Shown one piece after another: positions 1 to 10,456 of a stretch of 64,000 nt of DNA. The DNA is from Petrosia ficiformis (lineage: Eukaryota; Porifera; Demospongiae; Haplosclerida; Petrosiidae): NCBI GenBank assembly GCA_947044365.1, contig OX345636.1, forward strand, positions 18,640,548 through 18,704,547, written 5' to 3'. Under the pieces are notes generated by a model that saw only the letters and a list, made by a program, of their open reading frames with translations, was not told the DNA's origin and did no database searches. The position numbers and the translations under genes are program-made. Position 1 is the first letter of the stretch; each line of letters begins with the position of its first letter.

Positions 1-434
1 AACTTTGAAATAGTATAATAGTATATAGGGAATGTTTGGGCCTAAGGTCTTCTTGAAGTGACAGAGCTATTACTATGCTGTTTAGCAGCAAGCAAGATTT
101 CATTTGGGATTTTAGTGTTTGCCTACATAGTCATTGTTATCTTTGTACATAATGTAGAATATGTGCATGTATATCTGTAGGGTTTTTGTGATTTAAAAAG
201 GGGGAGAGGAACTGACCTTTAAAGAGGGAAATAGGTCTCCTCTCCCCCTTCCTCTTTTATTCGTTATTTTTATATTGATCCTATTTAGGAAAGGAGATAA
301 ACTTCTGGAGGTAGTTAGTGATGATACATCACAACTCAGACATCACAAAATAGCATACGGTAAATTCCATTAGTACATGTATATTGTTGTACTGTGTGTT
401 AACACATCTGTTAAATTGTGTACTCAGCTACTCT

Positions 435-457
435 CTGTCTGTCTCTCTCTCTATGCT

Positions 458-499
<42 letters not shown>

Positions 500-545
500 T
501 GTCTGTCTGTCTGTCTGTTTATCTGTCTGTCTGCCTGTCTCGACC
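435..545. repeat. CT / CTGT microsatellite
   Basis: A run of (CT)n followed by TGTC/TGTCTG repeats in the intron just upstream of the first visible APH-1 exon. It doubles as a long pyrimidine tract before the acceptor at 578-579. The translated leucine/cysteine/serine repeats are not a gene. Confidence 0.8.
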
Positions 546-579
546 CATTAACATCTGTTTTTAAACTTTAATCATTTAG

Positions 580-3500
580 TTGGTGGACTTGGTTTTGGTC
601 TAATAGCTGGTATAGTGTCCTTTGCTAATGTTGTTGAAGTAGCCACTGGGCCTGGAGTTGTTGGAGTACGAGGATCAGAAGATAGCCAATATTTTGTGCT
701 TAGTTCAGGTATAGTGGGTCTGTGTGTACTAAGACAGAGTCACTGTATAATTATACACTTAAGTCAAAACAAACTTACAAAGTTAAATTTGACCTATTCT
801 CTATGAAAGCGAAATATGTTGACTTTTCTGCCTTGTGTGGGCTATAAGAATGGGAGGGGAATTTTAAAGAAGGTATCGCCTGTTAAATCAGGAGTTTAAT
901 GGGGGAAGGTAGCCTTTGAAAATTGGGCTTTTGGACTTTGTCTCCACATTTTGAATAGTAGCTGGGATATTTCTCTTCCTGAAAGAACCAACATTCTTTA
1001 TGGTGCCAACATGTGGAGAGATAATTTGATATGGCACGGCACGATTGCTGTTAAAGAGGCATTTGGTTTATCCTTGCAAAGTTCTTACAATAGGAACTAT
1101 TGAGTACATGTTAGAAGTACAGTACATGTCAACAAAAAGTTGCCATACAGTTCAGTAGTTACTCAGTAATTTCATTTTTTGCTACAGTAGTAATTAGTGT
1201 ACTTGTCAATTGAACACCACAGTAGTAAGACAGTAATTACTGTACTATACTGACAGTAGAAATAAGATAATAACTATTACTGTATGGTGATGTTTTATTG
1301 ACATATACTGTAGCTTTCACTAGGTTTGGCATTAATTAATTAACCCTTAGAGGACTGAGCTTGTTTTTCAAAATTCTTCTCATTTGCAACACTGGTGTCT
1401 CTGCTGCATATATTTTGGCCACCATTCACTTTCTCTACCCCACACTTGGCTCCTTTTTCGACATGGAGTACTACTTCTACCAACTTGCTTACCGGGACTC
1501 AAAAGTCCCCAAGCACTTTGTAGGATTAAATTCAATGATGTGTTCTCCCTCTTTTGACTGGAACTGGGGCAAATAAAATGACCCCGCTGCATGTTGGCAC
1601 CAGCTACACCCACGATTTCAGGTTTTACAGCAAAGGAAATGCCTCAGCTACCCACCAGATTGTGTAGGTGGAGTCACTGGGCTACACCCCCTTTGAACCC
1701 CCATTAACCAGGGGATACCCCCTTAAAAATTCCCCTCATACTCATTATTTAGGCTAAAAGGCGGCCGAAAAACCATCAACTTTTTTAGCCATTTCATGGG
1801 CTTGTACCTGACACCAATTACAAGCATTTGGAGTGCTTCGTAATGCTAGGAACTCACTCCGAATCGCATAGGGGTCAAATGTCACATATATGTGACATCA
1901 GTGCTCTAATGGTTAATGAGGTCGCGATTATTGTTAGGAAGTTTTGGCAATTATTACAGCATTTGAATACATTTCTGTAAGAAGTAGTAGTTTGTTAACA
2001 GATAGAGTGACAGACAGGGTCAATGATATATAATATATAATTTACAGTACATGTCAATAAAAAGTCACCATACAGTACGGTAATTACTCAGTACTTAGTT
2101 TCATTTCCACACTACAGTAGTTCAACAGTACTTTTGACAGTAATTGATGTACTTGTCAATTGAACACCACAGTAGTGAGACAGTAATTACTATACTATAC
2201 TGACAGTAGAACTAAGGTAGTTATTGTTACTGTATGGTGACTTTTTGTTGACATATACTGTACATGTATGTGACCCAATTTGTGGAAGCCACATTGCTCA
2301 AAATTGATATGCACTACAACTGGTTTTCACAAATTGGGTCACATAATTATTATCAAAATAAGCGCTGGGAAAAAGCTTTGAATGTTCGAACCGTCGATCG
2401 TTTGCTGCACATTCGAATCTAAATTTTGCTTTTGAAGCTTCACTGCCATGCCCACTTTAATGTTTGCACATGCATACTTGTACACTATAAACATGTGCAT
2501 GTGGTTAATAATGCGGGTAAAGTTGAGGCTGTGTTGCTGGCTGCTTCTGTCTCATTTCTCAGTCCAGCGATACTAGATCTGAGTAGAAACAAGCAAAAGG
2601 AACAAGACTAGTACTATATAAAGCAATAATCCAGTTTTGGAGGCTTTCTACAGCCAATCAAGGTGAGTACAACATTGATAAAAAAAATTATTAAAAACGC
2701 GTGTGAACCTTCGAAGCCTTCGAAGTTATGTTAACAACGGTTCAAATTTGATATAATAATTATATATTATAATTATATAATTATAATTATAGGTCTTCAT
2801 ACACAAGCAAAAATTCAATTTATGTAATAAAATGACTAAATTTGCAATATTTCATTGATAATTTACTTTACTTCTCTATAGCATTTGGAGCTCAAGTGAT
2901 AATACTACTTAATATATGTTGGGGTGTTCTCTGGTTCGATGGATGGGAGAAAAGAAACTGGATTTTGATTGTACTGGTTCCTGTCTCACATATGCTTATC
3001 TCTGGTCTTGTAAGTTTCTCTCAGTGTTACTGTTCATATTTAGGATTTAGTTGTCTTGATTAGTGAAGAGACTAATGTACTACATATACATGTACCCTAA
3101 CAAACAAATTTCTAATATTCCTATATTAAATAACAAAACAAAACTCTTTTGAGTTCATGCATTCTTATGAAATCTGACTTGTTGCCTCTCTAAATACCTA
3201 AGCATGTAGCGATGATGTAAAATAATAATTTTGCTGAAATATATGTATTTGGCATTTTGTATGGATCATCAGTACATGTAGAATTGATAGTAAGTAGATT
3301 ACATGTACACTGTATTAGATGGTGCAGTAGTTGACATATCACCAGTACATGTAGAATAGGTAGTAGCCTACATGTTCACTGTATTAGATAGATGGTGCAG
3401 TAGTTGACATATCACCAGTACATGTAGAATAGGTAGTAGACTACATGTACACTGTATTAGATGGTGCAGTAGTTGACATATCACCAGTACATGTAGAATA

Positions 3501-4102
3501 GGTAGTAGCCTACATGTTCACTTTATTAGATGGTGCAGTAGTTGACATATCACCAGTACATGTAGAATAGGTAGTAGCCTACATGTTCACTGTATTAGAT
3601 GGTGCAGTAGTTGACATATCACCAGTACATGTAGAATAGGTAGTAGCCTACATGTTCACTGTATTAGATGGTGCAGTAGTTGACATATCACCAGTACATG
3701 TAGAATAGGTAGTAGCCTACATGTACACTGTATTAAGATTTATTTTGTTGAACACATTTTTTGACTTTCATTTTAATTCAGACTATCTCATAGTAATGTA
3801 TTATGTATATATTCCTAATTTCTCATACTATGTGAATTGTGATAAGAGAATTCATAATGATCGGTAGTAGCTAAGTGGTTTGGTTTTAGTTCACTACTAA
3901 AGTTATGTAACACTAAGCAGGAACATTAATATGATGGGTGTTGCATGACTGGGAGTCTGGGAGTACTGGGTCCAGCGAGTATTGGTCCAGCTTCATCCCC
4001 AAAAATTAGCTTATGCAATTCATCTCATTGTTGTTTTGAGAACTCCCGGCCAGGTAAACAAATAAAAAGCTGATGGGACTTGATTAAAATATATAATTAT
4101 AC

Positions 4103-4140
<38 letters not shown>

Positions 4141-5035
4141 TATACATAATAATAATAATAATAATAACAAGTGTATATAGAGAAAAAAACATCCCTATAT
4201 TTGCTTTGTGATGACTGTACATGTGTATTAAGCATTGCTGATGGCACTAGTGTTTCTACCTTTCTGTGTACTCGAAAGCTGGGGCCTGAAGAAGTACATG
4301 TAAGTGTAAGCCTGATTGCAGTCTAAGTACACAGATCTTTGATGAACTGACTGAAGTACTCCTTCAAGGTCTAAATGACGACTTCCTCGTGTCTAAAACT
4401 CAACAACTTATCATACTTACTTGTTAAAGATTCTTGCATACTATTTATACTATATATACAACAGTTATTAGCAGTTTTACATCCTTTCTGAAGCTTCCTC
4501 AGCTGCTCAGTAGCTCCAAACGCGCGTTCTTTTACGCGCCACGCCCATTAATTGACCGAGCCCCCGGGAATGACGCAACTTCCTTAACTACGTATACAAC
4601 GCATAGTCGCACAAGTGATACAAACATATATATATATATATATACATTAAACCCCGTGGAAAGCAATTGTAGGGATGGCCCTACGGGCCATAATAATAAT
4701 AATAATGATAATAATAATGATAATGATAATAGTGAACACATTATAAAGGACACAATGAAATTCAACAACATCAACTTGTTTGTTTTCTCCTTTCATTTTT
4801 TGTTTCTCTCTTCCTTCCCTTTCTCCTTTACTTCTTTTCTCTTTCCTGTTTTATTCTCTCTCCCTTTCTTTTCTTTTTTGTTCTTTTTCTATCTTCTTAG
4901 TCTCTTCTAAACAACAGCTACTGTCCAGCGTACTTCCTTACAGCTGCCTACATACTCTTAATTATACTTGCCACTCTTTCTTTGTTTACTGCAGGTGCTA
5001 GACCAAAAACATTAAAATATTTCTTTACTTTTTAA
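580..5035 (+). CDS. APH1: Gamma-secretase subunit APH-1, last three coding exons (5' part outside window)
   Basis: APH-1 is the multipass membrane scaffold of the gamma-secretase complex with presenilin, nicastrin and PEN-2. Exons: 580-708, 2882-3009 and 4901-5035 (stop TAA). Phases agree across both introns (1, then 0), and donors are GTATAG and GTAAGT. The first exon encodes the glycine-zipper segment (GGLGFGLIAG) and a GPGVVGVRG loop. The second encodes FWG/FDG-like WGVLWFDGWEKR and the conserved histidine in SHMLISGL. The third begins SLLNNSYCPAYFL and ends in the last membrane span with a TAGARPKTLKYFFTF tail, which aligns with the human APH1A region LTFLNPWYEAS...TAGGSLRS. The C-terminal tail is shorter than in vertebrates. 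Exons upstream of 580 lie beyond the left edge. The last exon sits behind a 1.9-kb intron full of repeats and partly overlaps a low-complexity T/C-rich acceptor tract. An AATAAA follows 12 bases after the stop. Confidence 0.92.
1118..1312. mobile_element. MITE family B, copy 1 (long TIR ending TACAGTA)
   Basis: The ends are inverted repeats of about 34 bases: TACAGTACATGTCAACAAAA at the left and, inverted, a matching TTTTATTGACATATACTGTA at the right. The interior repeats CAGTAGT/CAGTAATTACT motifs. Three further copies occur at 2043, 21447 and 62046. No coding capacity. Confidence 0.75.
1340..1916. mobile_element. piggyBac-like MITE, copy 1 (TTAA ends)
   Basis: Begins TTAACCCTTAGAGGACTGAG and ends in a decayed inverted copy (CAGTGCTCTAATGGTTAA). 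The interior is strongly similar to the copies at 43911 and 63000, including a CTTACCGGGACTC segment. TTAA plus CCC at the termini is what piggyBac-superfamily elements show. Lies in the APH-1 intron 709-2881. Confidence 0.8.
2043..2262. mobile_element. MITE family B, copy 2
   Basis: Same terminal inverted repeats and CAGTAGT interior as the copy at 1118. Starts TACAGTACATGTCAATAAAA and ends GACATATACTGTA. Confidence 0.75.
2270..2346. repeat. Short palindromic element (TGTGACCCAATTTGTG)
   Basis: TGTGACCCAATTTGTG is repeated in inverted orientation as CACAAATTGGGTCACA about 45 bases later, making a 77-base foldback unit next to MITE B copy 2. Origin unknown; probably a tiny MITE. Confidence 0.6.
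3252..3733. repeat. 69-bp tandem repeat, about 7 copies
   Basis: The unit contains ATCACCAGTACATGTAGAAT, AGGTAGTAGCCTACATG and a GTATTAGATGGTGCAG core, repeated about every 69 bases with small differences. The first unit is the most diverged. Located in the last APH-1 intron. Confidence 0.9.
4095..4166. repeat. AAT microsatellite
   Basis: Two runs of (ATA)n/(AAT)n separated by a few bases, directly before repeat family A copy 1. Confidence 0.85.
4167..4693 (+). mobile_element. Dispersed repeat family A, copy 1
   Basis: Starts near ATAGAGAAAAAAACATCCCT and ends GGGATGGCCCTACGGGCCAT, a short palindrome, followed by an AAT run. It contains a conserved GCCCATTAATTGACCGAGCC block. About eight full or partial copies lie in this window. 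Subterminal CATCCCTATGATTGCTTT occurs at one end and its inverse at the other. No protein coding seen; class uncertain. Confidence 0.75.
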
Positions 5036-5046
5036 TGTAATTTGAT

Positions 5047-5052
5047 AATAAA
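5047..5052 (+). promoter_or_regulatory. Poly(A) signal of APH-1
   Basis: AATAAA lies 11 bases after the APH-1 stop codon, implying a very short 3' UTR. Confidence 0.6.
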
Positions 5053-5267
5053 TTGTTTATAGAAGAATATCTACATCAGTAGTAGTCGTTAATAATAATT
5101 GTTGCATTGTAAGAACAATAACGTTATTATAATGAATGTATGCCTATTGAGTCTGTATTTCAAAGTTCTGACAATTATTGTGATAAAAAATTATAATTAT
5201 ATTGCTTCATGAGATTCAGTTGGGAAGATAATAGGGTATGATGGCTCTTGAAAAACAGTTGAGTTAT

Positions 5268-6194
5268 TTAATGAAGCATCATTGAATATGGAGTGATTGG
5301 TGTGATTTCTCTAGCAAAATCAAAGAATGATATAATTATGCTCCCACTTCTAACTGTTACATTGTATTGTACTATTTCAGGATAGAGATCATAAAAGAAT
5401 TGGATGAATGCCAATATGAATTCATCTTCATTTTCCCCTATAACTTTCATAAAATCTGCTTCATATGTCACTTCAAATCTAGAGAATGGAAGTACCTCTA
5501 TATCAACTTCTTCACTTTCGATATTGTCTGGTAACCGAGAGCTTGCTGTGGATGGATCAGTTTTAACTGAAAATTGAATCTTGTATGTTCCTGCATCCTG
5601 GAAATTGATGTTACTAAACACAGCAACTCCTTCTTCAATTTGAACATCATGTGTTATTCCATATTTATCTCCATTTGATGCAATTATGGTAGCAACAGCA
5701 AACCATTCTCTCCCTCTCCAACCAAGATCCGTGACAATATCGTCATGGATGCTATCTCGGATATAGATCTTTGGATAAGGATACAGAGTAAATGTTGTAT
5801 TACCTTCGGATGGTGGCTGTGTGACAATTTCTATGTACAATTCTCTATGAGATATCTTTATGTCAGTTGTTGATTGAAGTGAGAACACCGCATCTGTAGG
5901 GTAAGTACTATCAAACTGAAGACTGTATGTATTAGCATGACACCATTTGTTGGATCTGTCACTATTGGTTCTGGTTCTGTAATATATAACAGCACTGGGA
6001 ATTGGTACACCAATTTCTTCTGAAAGCTTTCCATTTTCCAATCACTTCACCTGCACGAGTAGCAATGGTCAAGAGTTCCATATATTCAACATCATCTGTT
6101 GTACTGGAAGTGGTGTTTGTTTGATTGTAGTATGAACCTCCAGTTTCATTTCTAGTAGTATTCAAAGGTGCTTTGCCAATTTCAGCCTCAATCT
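5268..6194 (-). pseudogene. Extracellular-type protein fragment with apparent frameshift
   Basis: Not recognised. Reading leftwards from a possible acceptor at about 6195, an ORF rich in N-glycosylation sequons (NTT, NET, NQT) runs into ELLTIATRAGEVIG. Coding then continues in another frame from about 6041 to a stop at 5268. The downstream 257 codons have a beta-rich, Ig-like look: a GVAVFSNINFQDAGTYKIQF segment resembles the consensus of repeated extracellular beta-sandwich domains. No usable intron separates the frames (the only GT...AG is about 24 bases), so this is a decayed gene or a sequence error. The cysteine-bearing pieces at 6929-7185 and 7491-7763 on the same strand may be upstream exons. 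Confidence 0.5.
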
Positions 6195-6644
6195 AGTTCT
6201 GGTTGAATTTAAATAAGCTGTTATTAAATGTTAGAGTATGCTTTTATAGAACATTGAGAAGGTTAGGGATAGAACAATAGATGCATATATAGATAGTGTA
6301 GCTGTGAAACGTGTTGAATCTGTGAAATACCTTGCTTTGTAATTCATTCTTTTGGGGTTGAAATATCACTTCAGTTGGCAGCCTTGAGTGATAGGAGAAG
6401 ATTCAATTCAGCTATTCAAATTCAGGTCAGTAAATCAGTTTTCTCCTGGTTATCTACATAATCTCTTTGATTTTTCATTAGTTTGATGGGTCGTAGTAAT
6501 CAGAACAAGTATAGGTTATTTATCCCTGGTTGTTAGAACGAATATGGGAAAGTATTTTCGTGGTCCAAACATTTAGAACTTTTTGGATTATAGATTGTAT
6601 GAGTGTGAGTGAATCTGTATATGCTTTAAAAAAATTATATCAAA

Positions 6645-6665
6645 TTATATATATATATATATATG
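6645..6665. repeat. AT microsatellite
   Basis: (AT)n run. A similar run at about 6880-6900 explains the YIYIYI peptides in the frames that cross it. Confidence 0.8.
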
Positions 6666-6928
6666 GAGTCTTAATCATTATTATGTAGATTTTATATAGT
6701 TGTCTTGTCCTGTTATGTTTTGACCTTGCATGGTATAAATAATTATTATCAGTGTAACAGTGTTAATGTATAATTCTAAATTTTTATTTCTGTATGAGTT
6801 GCTACATACAAGGTATTGCCGAAAACCAGTACTTGTTACTGATGTAATTTTCCCTGTATAAATAAAAGATGAAAATAAAATATATATATATATATATATA
6901 AATAGTTGTCATACAATTTTTACAACTC

Positions 6929-7185
6929 ACAATCGCCATTTCACCACTTTCAGATAACTTCAAGTAGCAAAGGAGAACATGGAAACACAACTCATCTTGT
7001 TTGAAGGCTATCGCTGTCAAATCACAGCTTGAAATTAAGTCGAAGTAGTGACTGGTAGAACATTGAGAAGGTACAAAACTGACCCTCTTGACACACAGTG
7101 ACACACATGATTCACAATGTTCATTAGCAATACACTGAATTACGCCAAAACTGAATGTATTATGATCAGTACATTTCATATACAT
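6929..7185 (-). CDS. Possible cysteine-rich exon, function unknown
   Basis: Open for about 85 codons with regularly spaced cysteines (CIANEHCESCVSLCVK, CSTSHYF, SSCDL, ELCFHVLLCYLK), followed at the 3' side by GCGATT|GTGAGT, a good donor. Past the donor the frame runs into an AT microsatellite, so only this part is likely coding. Possibly an exon of the gene represented at 5268-6194. No family recognised. Confidence 0.35.
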
Positions 7186-7490
7186 AGAATTCCACTACGC
7201 CCATCCTCACACTGGTCATCTAGTGTTTGACTAAAAAGTACAAACTCCTAACTAGATGTAGAGATTTGTGAAGGACAGATATGTCGAGCATTGTACTTGC
7301 AGTAAGGGCATTTTTGGATATAGTGTTTTATAATGTTGTTGTTGTCATTTCTGTTACTTGTAACTGGTCCATACTTCAATACAGGCTAATCGAAGCTGAT
7401 CTTAACACAAAACATTACTAGTACAATGTTCACACTGACAGACTTGTGTTAAATTGTTAAATTCAAGTCCAAGTTAACATAATATAATTT

Positions 7491-7763
7491 CTACAGAGAT
7501 ATTTTGTTTAAGTTAACTGGTGGTTCCCCCAGTAGAGTGTTGCAACACTCAATATAAAGTTGCACATATTTGCTTTCTACTGCTTTGTTAAGAGAAAAAG
7601 TTATCTTTAGTCCTGTTTTTATAGTTCCATTAAAGAGAAAGACTGTTGGATGTCCTGTCAGTTGGAGATTGAATAGGTTTTCATCTGTTGGATCACAAAT
7701 TGTGCAATGTAATACTGTATATGATGAGTTGTTGCCAGCACAATCATTTGCAATCCAGTCCAT
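7491..7763 (-). CDS. Hypothetical 90-codon ORF, possible 5' exon
   Basis: Begins MDWIANDCAGNNSSYT and ends PPVNLNKISL before TAG. Contains NSS and NGT sequons and four to five cysteines (TICDPTDENLF, IECCNTLLGEPP), suggesting an extracellular domain. Same strand as the fragments at 5268-7185. No homology recognised; it may be an exon of one decayed or multi-exon gene. Confidence 0.35.
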   Translation of the reverse strand: MDWIANDCAGNNSSYTVLHCTICDPTDENLFNLQLTGHPTVFLFNGTIKTGLKITFSLNKAVESKYVQLYIECCNTLLGEPPVNLNKISL

Positions 7764-7877
7764 TATAACATAATATATTATACATAGATAGGGTTGGGCA
7801 ATATAATTATATAATATTGTGCTTAATTACCCGAATTAAGTGAATTGACTCCATGTGAGGTGTAGTATCTAGTACAA

Positions 7878-8326
7878 ACCTGATATAAAACAGGCTTTGT
7901 TCACATTGTAATTATAATTATAATTTGTATACAGCTGATATAAACACTTTGTTCACATTGTAATTATAATTATAATTTGTATACACCTGATATAAAACAC
8001 TTTGTTCACATTGTTTCATTCTAATTATAATTTGTATACAGCTGATATAAAACACTTTGTTCACATTGTTTCATTCTAATTATAATTTGTATACAGCTGA
8101 TATAAAACACTTTGTTCACATTGTTTCATTCTAATTATAATTTGTATACAGCTGATATAAAACACTTTGTTCACATTGTTTCATTCTAATTATAATTTGT
8201 ATACAGCTGATATAAAACACTTTGTTCACATTGTTTCATTCTAATTATAATTTGTATACAGCTGATATAAAACACTTTGTTCACATTGTTTCATTCTAAT
8301 TATATTTTGTATACACCTAATATAAC
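7878..8326. repeat. 55-bp tandem repeat, about 8 copies
   Basis: The unit reads CTGATATAAAACACTTTG, TTCACATTGTTTCATTC, then TAATTATAATTTGTATACAG. The last five or six copies are almost identical, and the first two lack part of the TTTCATTC block. Lies between the fragment at 7491-7763 and the GTPase gene. Confidence 0.9.
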
Positions 8327-8740
8327 TTCATTAAGTACAAGAAAATTAACAACTGAACACCCCACCACTAGCTGATCAATTCTTTCAAAGTAAGCAGGGA
8401 TTATATGCAAAGCCAACCTGTGAAAGATGTGTAAAACTGTACATTTATCTAATTGAGTGTCATAGAAACAAGCACATTACTAAACAACACTTGGTTTTGC
8501 CCTCATATAATATGTACAAGGTTATATAGTGGTCTAACCAACAAACTGCGTTAATGGCATGAAAACTCTCATTAAATTTAATACATTCACTATCATAGCA
8601 GAGTATATGCTGAATGTTTACAACAAAACTATATAAGAAATGAAATTATATTACACACCATGGTACAGTGTTTAAGTATTAATGCCAATAGTAATAATCA
8701 TTATAAAGGGTTCCCTGACATAATAGTGTACTATGCAACA

Positions 8741-8746
8741 TTTATT
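8741..8746 (-). promoter_or_regulatory. Poly(A) signal of the GTPase gene
   Basis: AATAAA on the minus strand about 55 bases after the stop codon of the GTPase ORF. Confidence 0.5.
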
Positions 8747-8801
8747 ATAATAGCACATCAATGATAAATAGAATGATTGAATTGTTGTAAATCATATCAA
8801 A

Positions 8802-9994
8802 TCATCCCATATCAACCATTGAGAATCGCTGTAGAAGCTCATCAGCAAAGCTTCCAATTTCATCATGTGTTTCATGAGATTGGTGTACAGAAGCATCACA
8901 ATTAACATCATGTTGTACATTGTCAATCTTATCGATCACTGAGTCAGCATCATTTCTTTGATCCATAAAGCTACACTGGTGTATACATTCAATGCCTTCA
9001 ACTTTAGTATCTGAACTTGCTTTGCTACCTCGTGTTAATCCGGAGTTATCATGTTGATGGACAATCTTGTTTGAGTAAACAGCACGTACACCACCTATAA
9101 CGGCACCAGTTGCTCCAATGACAATGGTACCCATTCCTGGTGAAAGAGCAGTACCAACCAAAGCTCCCATAGTAGCCCCTTTCAATGCTTCTTTGGCAAC
9201 ACGTCGTGTCTTAGGGTTGCTTCTTTGTATCTGAGATTTGGACTTATCTTTACATATATTTGAACATATCTTCCACATGTCATACAACCAGTTGTCTGTT
9301 GTCGGAAGGGTCAAATTGTTTCCTTCTATATCTCCTGCTAAAGCGATAGGAATAGTATGAAAAAGGTCGAGTTTAGTTGCTATCACTAGTTGTTTTCTGA
9401 TACTGTTTACAATACGTTTAACAGCCTCAGGTTTAGCTTCATTTCCTATATGCATTCGAAATGAACGCAAGCACATAAATTGATTTGCAAATGTTAAAAC
9501 AAACACAACCTTCTTCCATATCTTATCACCAAATGCTTTATTCAAAACATCCATGAACATTATCGTCTCTCTGTCAATTGGATCTGTCATCTTGCAACAA
9601 AAGAAAACAACATCAAAGAATTCTGCATCTCCTTCTTTTAGTATTTCACTAACTATATCATCACCTTCAAATACAGGATTGTAGATACCTGTAGTTTCAT
9701 GTAATATAACTTCAATGCCATCGAATAGTTTAATATGCTGCTCAATGTTTGGCTGCTGTGAAGAACATACAATACTTGGACACTCGTAAGCCAATTCTTC
9801 TCCAATCATTGCATTAATCAAAGCTGATTTACCACTACCACACTTTCCAATAACAAGAAGATGTAAACACTCTCCATTTGAAAACTTAAAAGTTGGGTAG
9901 CAAGATTTACCTCTTTTTTTGATAGCCTCATTTTTTGTGTAATAGGGAGTATTCATGGACATTGCCATCTCTGTCTTAGAAGAAGTAGAACCGT
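8802..9994 (-). CDS. AIG1/GIMAP/Toc34-like GTPase, main or last exon
   Basis: Long exon of a P-loop GTPase. The G1 motif GKCGSGKSA follows a beta strand (LHLLVI), as in AIG1-type septin-like GTPases. The expected DTPG (G3) is replaced by HETTG, and G4 by LTFANQ. A glycine-zipper stretch, ATMGALVGTALSPGMG followed by GATGAVIGGVRAVYS, suggests membrane association. The tail is acidic and polar and ends RFSMVDMG. A clean acceptor (TGATTTTAG) precedes 9994, implying an upstream exon that I could not locate. Alternatively translation starts at the ATG at 9968 (MAMSMNTPYY). GIMAP relatives act in immune-cell membranes in vertebrates; the role here is unknown. Confidence 0.82.
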
Positions 9995-10456
9995 CTAAAA
10001 TCACACAACATTAACTTTATTTTAATATATACACAGCTGTCAAAATTGTGCTCATTCACACACACGCAATATGTGTGCTGTGTCTTTAACAAAGCAGAAC
10101 AATTACACACACTTGTTAACACCTATGCCTGTTTTGAAAACAACTTTTATCAGCATGTATTAACACATTGTTAATAAAGTTCATAGAAGCATGTCTCAGC
10201 ACTTGACAATGTCAAATGACGGTTAATAGTTATCCATAATTTCAATGAGGTGAATGCTTACTTCACACTTCTTGTATGTTAATGCACATTTGACCTACAC
10301 AATAGTAAACATGATAATGATAACAACAACTTTTGAACAAATTTTACAACCAAAAAAGAATACTCATTCTGTTCAGTGCAATAATAAAATTAATTATGAT
10401 ACAATGATAATTATTATTACAATGTAGATCTGATATAATTTAGAGAACAAAGTCTG

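Noticed and set aside
377..571. 64-codon ORF in the CT-rich stretch
   Set aside because: Leucine/serine/cysteine repeats come from a (CT)n/(CTGT)n microsatellite in an intron.
3782..3872. Alternative APH-1 last exon after TTTTAATTCAG
   Set aside because: In phase it reads Thr-Ile-Ser then stop; the exon at 4901 continues the APH-1 family alignment.
4660..4693. Rho-independent-type terminator at GGCCCTACGGGCC
   Set aside because: The hairpin is part of a dispersed eukaryotic repeat, present in both orientations.
4434..4910. 158-codon plus-strand ORF
   Set aside because: Crosses repeat family A, an AT microsatellite and an AAT run; only its last bases touch the real APH-1 exon, in another frame.
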